Origin: Acanthamoeba lenticulata | Taxonomy: Eukaryota > Discosea > Longamoebia > Acanthamoebidae | Assembly: GCA_002179805.1 (NCBI GenBank) | Contig: NAVB01004624.1 | Span: 1 to 14,559 of the forward strand | Reading direction: 5' to 3' | Length of the DNA stretch: 14,559 bases | Part shown: piece by piece, positions 8,969 to 14,559 of the stretch | Numbering within the stretch: position 1 is the first letter of the stretch | How the letters are laid out: the number at the start of each line of letters is the position of its first letter | Program-made: the position numbers and the translations under genes | Notes under the pieces: model-generated | The model's database searches: none | The model's input: the letters and a program-made list of their open reading frames with translations, nothing else | Told to the model about the DNA's origin: nothing

Positions 8969-11953
8969 ATGGATCATCCTGTGGCTGTTGTATCTGCTCA
9001 ATTTCTGTTTACTCTCCCCGTCAAGGCGAGCCAGGTGGTTGACTACTTCAAAGACTTGGGATGTCACCCTTTTGACCTCACGCAGAATGGTGTGGTATTG
9101 TCTGAGAATTGTGAGTTGACCGCAACTGATTACCAGCTTCTCAATGGTTCGCCTATCCACCCACCGTTACTCATTGCTCCCTTATTGATGACTGAGATAA
9201 TGCACAGTGTCCGTTGCCCTGCCTGTAGATCTGGCAAGCAGCAAAAAGAAGCAGAGGAAGACAGACCGGAAAAGGGTATGAGTATTCGCGTTCCACTAAT
9301 GGAATCACTGCCCCTAACTAGAAGAAGGGAGAACAGCAAGTCACCCAGGAGGAGCTGGACAAGCTCAACATTCAAGTCGGCCACCTCGCCGACCAATGTG
9401 AGTACAACCTGCAGTGGTCCGTCCGGGACTCAAAGCTCCACTGGCTGCAGGTCGTGTTTAGCCATCGCCACTTCGTCCTGCCAAAACGATATCAGGAACT
9501 TTGTGAACCCTTTTTCTCCTGCCCTTCCCTCGTATGGCCACCTTCTGCTACCTGCACGTGAGGCTCCTCACAACTTAAGTTTTTGCAGGATGACTTTAGT
9601 GTCAAGTTTAGCGATGAGCTTTACATGCTTGATGAGTTGGAGGGCCGATTTCCTATTGATCCCAAGAGTGACCAGTACTTCTGCGAGTATACACAGAAGT
9701 TGTTCTCGCTCCTGGCAGAGCAGAACATCAGATACCTTAAAGATGCAGAAGAAGGCACCTGGGAGATGGAGCTCTATCAACCCATCTATTCATGCTTCTT
9801 TAATGACTGTGAGGGTCTATCACGATCATGGTACTTTATCTTGCTTGTAAAAGCTGGAACATAAGATGAACCGACTTGATGATCTCAGGCGGGGATCAGT
9901 TTTGGGTGTAAACAAATCAATCATTCCTGATGGTCTTGTTGGCTACACTGCCAACATTGTATGGGCTCTCCGCCCCACCCCACTTCTCCAACTGACCAGG
10001 AGAGTCCATTTGGGGTTGGTTGTGGCAGAGCACAAGAAGACAAGTGCCCACCTTTCTGACATGTACATCCATATCTGCCAACACCCTTATACTGTGCAGT
10101 CTTTTGCTCATTCATTTGCATAATTGTGTGCAGCAATGTCCTGTGTTATGAAATGCACTTGATCTGCCAAAAACAGCTAGCTTGCGGCATTGAACATCCG
10201 TTGGCCTTTGGCATTCTCTGGGTAGGAAGTCGATTCTGCTTGTTCTTCATGGACTATCACCAAGATACCTTCAAGGCACAGCAGATTCTTCATCTCTATG
10301 CTGAGCTGCGTACACTCCACCCTCCCAAATTATAATAGTGTTGATGTCTGATAATTTGGCTTGGGAAATGGCAGCTGATCATCTGGTGCTTATCTTTCGG
10401 GCAATGTGGTACATTCGGCTGCACGGCCTTGAGAATATTGCATTGATGAAGTCGCGAGTGCGGCCTGACATCAAGAAAATGATGAATGTGTATCCTGTGA
10501 GCCAAGAACTTCAGATAGATGGCATAAAAGAGAAGACAGTGCGCAAACGCAAAAGGAATGATCAGGACCAAGAAACTGAGCTGCAAGGTGCCTCTGATGG
10601 TCAAGGCCGGGAGACAGCCAAGATCAAAGGCTTGGACAAGAGTGAAGGAGACTCAGACAGAGCGAGTGGCCATGCTGACAACAAATCAGCACTTATTCCT
10701 AGGCCTGCGGCAGTGGTGAGATCCCTCAGCACATGTCACCTCTACCAAGAGCTTCCCAGTGGTTTACTGGTGCAGGTCCGTATTGTTGAACCTAGATTCA
10801 TTGCCTCCCACCACCCTCATGGGTATCTGTTGGGGGGACATAACAACAGAGCAAGGACACAACTTTGAAGAAAGCAAGAGATGTTGCCACAGGCCAACTA
10901 GTGGTGCTCAAGTCGTGGAACAGTTGCGAATCCTTGTATGAGGCAGAGTGCGAGGCGCTGGAGCGGCTGCAGGGATGTAGCGGTGTAGTGCAGTTGGTGG
11001 ACAAGTGCTCCGACATGAACCACTGGCCGGTGCTGGTCCTGGAGCACGTCGACGGGGAAGCGGGAGGGATCGGCACAGCACCGATCGATTGCAAAGCCGG
11101 AATCTGTGACTACTTCCGCCAACTCATTCAGGTGAGAAGGAAGGGAGGGAAGTGAAGCAGGCATACAGTAGCAAGCTCGTTCTTATCTCCTCCTGCTGCT
11201 TTATGTGACAAACATCGGGGGGGGCAGGCTGTACAATGCTGTCATGAGCGAGACGTGGTGCACCACGACCTCAAGCCATCCAATGTGCTGCTCACACTAG
11301 ATAAGGTGCGTTCAGAACTGAGCCAATCACCAGCAACTTGCTGACATGTTGACGGAATGTGAATGCATGGACGTGTAGCGCGTGGTGCTGATCGACTTTG
11401 ACCGCGCGAGGAGGATGGGGAGCCGAGCAGACATGAGATGCACACCAGGATTCCACCCCCCAGATAAGGTTGTCCTGGCGAGCTTCGCAACAGACATCTG
11501 GTGCATAGGCATCATGTTGCTTCAAGCGGTACAGTGTCCTGTCTCCTCTGCAATAATGATACTCACCCATGTCTTGGCTCAATCGCCCGTGCGCCACAGT
11601 TGCTGTGGCTCTATCCGCAAACGGACGAAGCGGCGTGGGAGCTCGTGAAACAGCTGCAGGAGGCGCCGCCCGGAAAGAAGCTGGAACACATCAGCGACTG
11701 GGTGTATTCCTCTGAAAGGTTCCTCCCACGCGTGGCCACCCTTTCCCTGCCGTCTTCATAACTTTTTGGTGCATGTCCAGTGACGAGACTTTCGAGTCGA
11801 TCATCGTATGGTCAGGCATAGATCCTGGTGGAAATTGGGCACCTGCACCTTGGTGGGCTCCAGCTGGCGAGCCTGCTTCTTGACTTCGATCCAGAGAGGC
11901 GGCTTCCGCTCAATGAGGCTTTAGAGCACGTTTTCTTCCGGCAGTGCTCTTAA
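8969..11953 (+). CDS. Crinkler-like protein: ubiquitin-like N-terminus, PD-(D/E)XK nuclease-like domain, C-terminal protein kinase
   Basis: Twelve exons are proposed (8969-9146, 9208-9275, 9322-9450, 9589-9808, 9900-10062, 10134-10309, 10375-10775, 10850-11131, 11228-11305, 11379-11528, 11600-11701, 11822-11953), 692 residues. Residues 1-66 look ubiquitin-like, followed by a basic nuclear-import-like patch (72-84, KKKQRKTDRKRKK). Residues 126-300 carry WEMELY, then IPDG (D209) and VAEHKK (E242, K244), the pattern of a PD-(D/E)XK nuclease. A second basic patch KRKR is at 369-372. The kinase domain covers about 455-690: VVLK (K466), VVHHDLKPSN (D553, N558), IDFDRA (571-575) and a C-lobe ending in LLLDFDPERRLPL. 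Header plus nuclease plus kinase is the architecture described for Crinkler-RHS effectors. Kinase HRD is HHD and DFG is DFD, so activity is uncertain. The last intron is tentative: a shorter one (11728-11780) would end the protein at 11883 and lose the kinase C-lobe. The donor at 9451 is also weak. Confidence 0.75.
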
Positions 11954-12064
11954 AGAGCCTCTCGGTTGCACCAGTTGTTTCACAAGCAATCACATGTTAT
12001 GATCGCTGCTTCGGCCTTGCTGGAAACACCCGTGTATTATCTACAAAGGAAAGATGAGCATTGG

Positions 12065-12736
12065 TTAGCCAGGTTGACGCTTGAGTGTGTCAGCCAGCCA
12101 GGCCATGCCTTGTTCGATGCCCATTCCGGTTGTAGCTGATGATGCTTCGCAGTGGACTCGTCGCCTGCTGTTGACCATCTCCGTCAGACCCAGTTGATGC
12201 ATGACATCTGAGACCGAGAGAGCATGCTCGTAATCTTGTTTGTTGGCGTACACGAGCAGCGCCGCTCTGGCAAGCTCGTCCGCTTTGAGAAGCGCAGCCA
12301 GCTCTTCCTTGGCCTCAGGCATACGCTCATGATCGGCGCTGTCGACGACGACGATAATAGCGTGCGATCCATGTAAGTAGTGGTGCCAGAGCTTCCGAAT
12401 GTGGTCTTGTCCCCCGACGTCCCACATGGTGAAAGTCACGTTGTTGTGGGAAACGGTCTCAGCGTTGAAGCCGATCGTGGGAATGGTTGTCACTTGATTA
12501 CCTATGTTGAGTCTGTAAAGGCACTGCCGACGTTGGAGCTCTACCTTTTTCCGCGAAGGCCGAAAAAGGGACACAAGGACAAGTGCGTACCTGATCTCGT
12601 TGGGGCGCTATGACCGAGTAGCTTCCGCCTCCCTTTGTACAATCACAAACTCTTTGCGACCGCCATGGCTAAGAAAGAGTCCGACTCTGCAAACAGAAGG
12701 GTCTTTCTTTGGGTTGGAAACGCGAGTGCGTTGTGT
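12065..12736 (-). CDS. Arf-family small GTPase lacking a visible P-loop
   Basis: The main exon, 12512-12065 on the minus strand, is strong: LNIGNQVTTIPTIGFNAE (switch I), WDVGGQDHIRKLWHHYLH (G3 and switch II), VVDSADHER, YANKQDYEHA (G4 NKQD) and EASSATTGMGI (G5 SAT). This is an ADP-ribosylation factor, a vesicle-coat recruiting GTPase. Normal Arfs have about 30 residues before this point: Gly2 for myristoylation and GLDxAGKTT for phosphate binding. Upstream to the next gene no GxxxxGK(S/T) appears in any frame. A good donor lies at 12590 (cag|gtacgc), making a 78-nt intron. The exon before it can be read only as RPNEIR, possibly reached from ATG at 12666-12664 through another intron (MA|RPNEI|RLNIG). 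The protein would then lack both anchor and P-loop. The 5' part is uncertain and the outer bound is generous. It could be a pseudogene, or the true first exon may lie farther upstream. Confidence 0.7.
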
Positions 12737-13439
12737 TTACACAGATCCGTTGGTATCCATTCCAGGAAGGTGGGCCGTCATTGCGTAGCCCAAGGGAAGC
12801 AGTGGCGAGGCACCAGACTGCGCAGTCTGGAGGCTGGACGTCGAGGTTGTCGACGTTGTCGCTGTCAACGGCAGGCTGGGAAGTTGAAGCGGATGCTGGT
12901 TGCCGTATGGTCGCACATGCTGGGTCGCGAGTCTACGTCATCATCGAACAAGGCTGAGGGACGTAGTCCCATCCACGGTACCCGTTCAGGCTGGCCTCTT
13001 CCTCATGGGTCATGCTGAGACCCTCCCGCTCGTCCTCTTCTACTGGGCTTGACTCCGTAGGCCCGTCGTCTGTGGAATGTGCAGAAATGGGGTAAGCCCA
13101 AAGACTTGAGACAGGAGGACAAGAAGGAAATGACTAGTTACCTGAGGCTGGAGGAAGCAGTTCGCCTTGATCAGGCAACATGCCTGCCCCTCGGTCTGTT
13201 GAGGCAGAGAACGTAGCGGTGCTTAGCAAGAAGGCAGCGAGACTCCTGGCTTCCTCAGCCAGTGGAAGGACAAGCTCGCCTAGCTTGAAAATGACCTCTA
13301 CGCTTCCGCGCCGTCTCTGTCGGCGGGCGACAGTAGGCCCTCCTGTGCTCTGGGAGGGGTGCGGCAGGTTCTGCGGCTGAAGTTGCGCTACTCGCCTACG
13401 AGCGGCCTTTTGGCTGACCTCTTGCTGTCTTGTGTACAT
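12737..13439 (-). CDS. Hypothetical protein, unrecognised family
   Basis: Proposed exons on the minus strand are 13439-13142, 13069-12937 and 12875-12737, 189 residues, all in frame. Intron 1 (72 nt, gtaact..cacag) is convincing. Intron 2 (61 nt, gtagac..cccag with a pyrimidine stretch) is plausible; without it the protein stops at TAG 12935-12933 after 144 residues. Seen features are a basic Arg/Gln-rich start (QKAARRRVAQLQ, ARRQRRRGS), a possibly helical stretch EVIFKLGELVLPLAEEARSL, an acidic middle (SSPVEEDEREG) and a Thr/Ser-rich end (TATTSTTSTSS). There is no signal peptide or membrane segment. I do not recognise a domain. The start is the first ATG of the open frame, and an upstream exon beginning near 13609 cannot be excluded. 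It lies downstream of CCT8 on the same strand. Confidence 0.45.
12813..12830. repeat. 18-bp perfect palindrome
   Basis: The sequence CCAGACTGCGCAGTCTGG equals its own reverse complement. It falls inside the last proposed exon of the hypothetical gene. It shares CCAGAC and GTCTGG ends with the acceptor hairpin of the tRNA candidate at 2980-2996, which may be chance. With no spacer it cannot fold as a compact hairpin, so it is better seen as a possible dimer-binding site. Confidence 0.6.
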
Positions 13440-13795
13440 CTTGCGCCTGTTGTACGTGTTGTGGAGGGGCTAAGCGTCTCGCGCTTTGCTTCCCACCACG
13501 GCAGACCCCCACAAGAGCCATCACCACGCCTGTTTCCGAGCAGATTCAAGCGGGTAGCGTCCGTGCAAGCGCGTGACAATTCACGGACTGCACCGGAGCC
13601 ACGACACACGCCAAACGTTTCTTCTTTTCTTCTTTGTTGTTGGTTTGGGAGAGAGAGAGGCCAACCAGATGTTGCGCGAGTTCAACGAAGGCCGGAAGCG
13701 CTTTTTATGTTGTCACCCACAGCCAGCTTCCCCAACAACCACCACCAACCGAAACGCACGCGACTGCCGACACAAGTGCCCGCATTTGACGTCGC
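13440..13795. other. Intergenic stretch between CCT8 and the hypothetical gene
   Basis: These 356 bases hold the 3' UTR of CCT8 and the upstream region of the hypothetical gene. At 13619-13660 the plus strand is a T/C-rich run leading into a GA repeat (gagagagagagg). An open minus-strand frame begins near 13609 with ATG but resembles no family; it might be an extra 5' exon. I see no RNA gene or mobile element. Confidence 0.4.
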
Positions 13796-14559
13796 TTAGC
13801 TCGAGTCCCTGGCGCCCATGGCCGGCGGCTTGGGTCCGCCCGCAGCGCGCGCCATGATGATCTGGTCGATGCGGAGAATGGTGACGGCGGCGTCGGCGGC
13901 GAGCTTGAGGGCAGAGGCCTTGCTGGCCAACAGGTCAAGAACGTCAGCCTCCATGGCGTTGATGGTGCCGCCGGTCTGGCCAATGCGAAAAGGATCAGTT
14001 AGATCTTATTCATTCTGTTGAAAGAGGACGCTCAAGGTACCTCGATGTTGACGCCATCGTGGCTCTTGCCGGCCGTGTGGGCGGCGTAGAGCTGAGAAAT
14101 GGTCTCCGTGGCGTTGTGGCCGGCGTTCTCGGCAAGCGTGCGGGGCACCACCTCGAGGCTCTCGGCGAACTTCTTGATGGCGTACTGATCCAAGCCTGGC
14201 GAGGCCTCGCCCTGGGCGTGGATCCGCCTGGCCAGCTCGATTTCCGTGGCACCGGCGCCCGCGACAAAGCGAGGGTCCTTCACCAGGGCCTTGAAGACGT
14301 TGACGCCGTCATCTGTACAAACACCACCGCGGTGAGAAGGGGACCTTTGACGTTGCAAACTCCAACTCAGGCCAAGACACAAAGACCGGGAAGGAGAGGG
14401 CAATTTTGAAGACTGCGTACCGATCGCGCGCTCAACGTCATCGACGAGGTTCTGTGTGCTCGCTCGGACAATGATAGTCGCGATGCCCGAGTCCTCGGTG
14501 TCTTGCCGGAAGATGGTGACCTTGGTGCTGCCGATCTCCTCCACGGAGACCACATCGCA
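13796..14559 (-). CDS. CCT8: Chaperonin CCT subunit theta, C-terminal part, cut at window edge
   Basis: Three exons on the minus strand (14559-14421, 14312-14041, 13975-13796) give the last 196 residues; the start lies beyond the window. Family residues are plain: IIVRASTQNLVDDVERAIDD (the strand and helix returning from the apical domain), GVNVFKALVKDPRFVAGAGATEIELA (the ATP-site GAGATE), GLDQYAIKKFAESLEVVPRT, LAENAGHNATETISQLYAAH, DAAVTILRIDQIIMAR and AAGGPKPP near the end. GLxQYAIKKFAE and the IIMA-AGGPKPP tail match the theta subunit rather than other CCT subunits. It is one of eight subunits of the cytosolic TRiC/CCT ring that folds actin and tubulin. The usual theta is about 540-550 residues, so roughly one third is here. 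Introns are 108 and 65 nt, both in frame. The C-terminal tail after GGPKPP is short (AMGARDSS) compared with animal theta. Confidence 0.95.

Noticed and set aside
9398..9403. Donor-like gtgagt in the Crinkler-like gene
   Set aside because: Splicing there to the next good acceptor at 9588 gives an immediate stop; the sequence reads well as coding (NLQWSVRDSKLHW).
9961..10001. A 42-nt intron (gtatgg..accag) in the Crinkler-like gene
   Set aside because: Removing it breaks the frame into a stop and loses the segment before VAEHKK; reading through keeps the nuclease motif in frame.
11806..11821. A 16-nt intron joining DETFESII to the kinase C-lobe
   Set aside because: Far shorter than any other intron in the window (46 nt or more) and not feasible for a normal spliceosome.
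1..14559. CRISPR array, insertion sequence, retrotransposon or viral genes
   Set aside because: No regularly spaced repeats, transposase, reverse transcriptase, integrase or viral core gene motifs were seen on either strand.

Overview
The window looks like nuclear DNA of a free-living, intron-rich amoebozoan, most like Acanthamoeba. This is inferred from GC-rich coding sequence, packed genes on both strands and many short introns (46-138 nt, mostly 61-81) with donors such as gtacgc, gtatgc and gtgcgt. No operon logic applies. Gene models were made by hand, joining exons so that family motifs stay in frame. Every CDS coordinate is the outer span, and exons are listed in the evidence.

Layout. 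1-1166 (-): N-terminal part of a coiled-coil plus tyrosine-kinase-like protein kinase, cut by the window edge. 1331-2760 (-): macro-domain protein with a long acidic/lysine tail. About 2923-3069 (-): tRNA-like sequences in circularly permuted order, 3' half before 5' half, with leader and trailer able to pair and a T4 stop. 3292-4189 (+): Rab32/38-type GTPase. 4327-5575 (-): class I SAM methyltransferase of the lysine-methyltransferase-like family 16. 5989-8858 (+): secreted glycoside hydrolase of clan GH-A with an EGF-like module, a beta-sandwich-like domain and a possible GPI tail. 8969-11953 (+): Crinkler-like protein with a ubiquitin-like N-terminus, a PD-(D/E)XK nuclease-like domain and a C-terminal protein kinase. 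12065-12512 (-): Arf-family GTPase whose P-loop exon cannot be found. 12737-13439 (-): unrecognised protein. 13796-14559 (-): C-terminal third of chaperonin CCT theta.

The genes do not form one pathway. Housekeeping genes (CCT8, Rab32-like, methyltransferase) sit beside a secreted sugar-degrading enzyme and an effector-like nuclease-kinase. The two most unusual items are the permuted tRNA candidate, whose halves meet in an almost perfectly formed acceptor hairpin, and the Crinkler-like nuclease-kinase.
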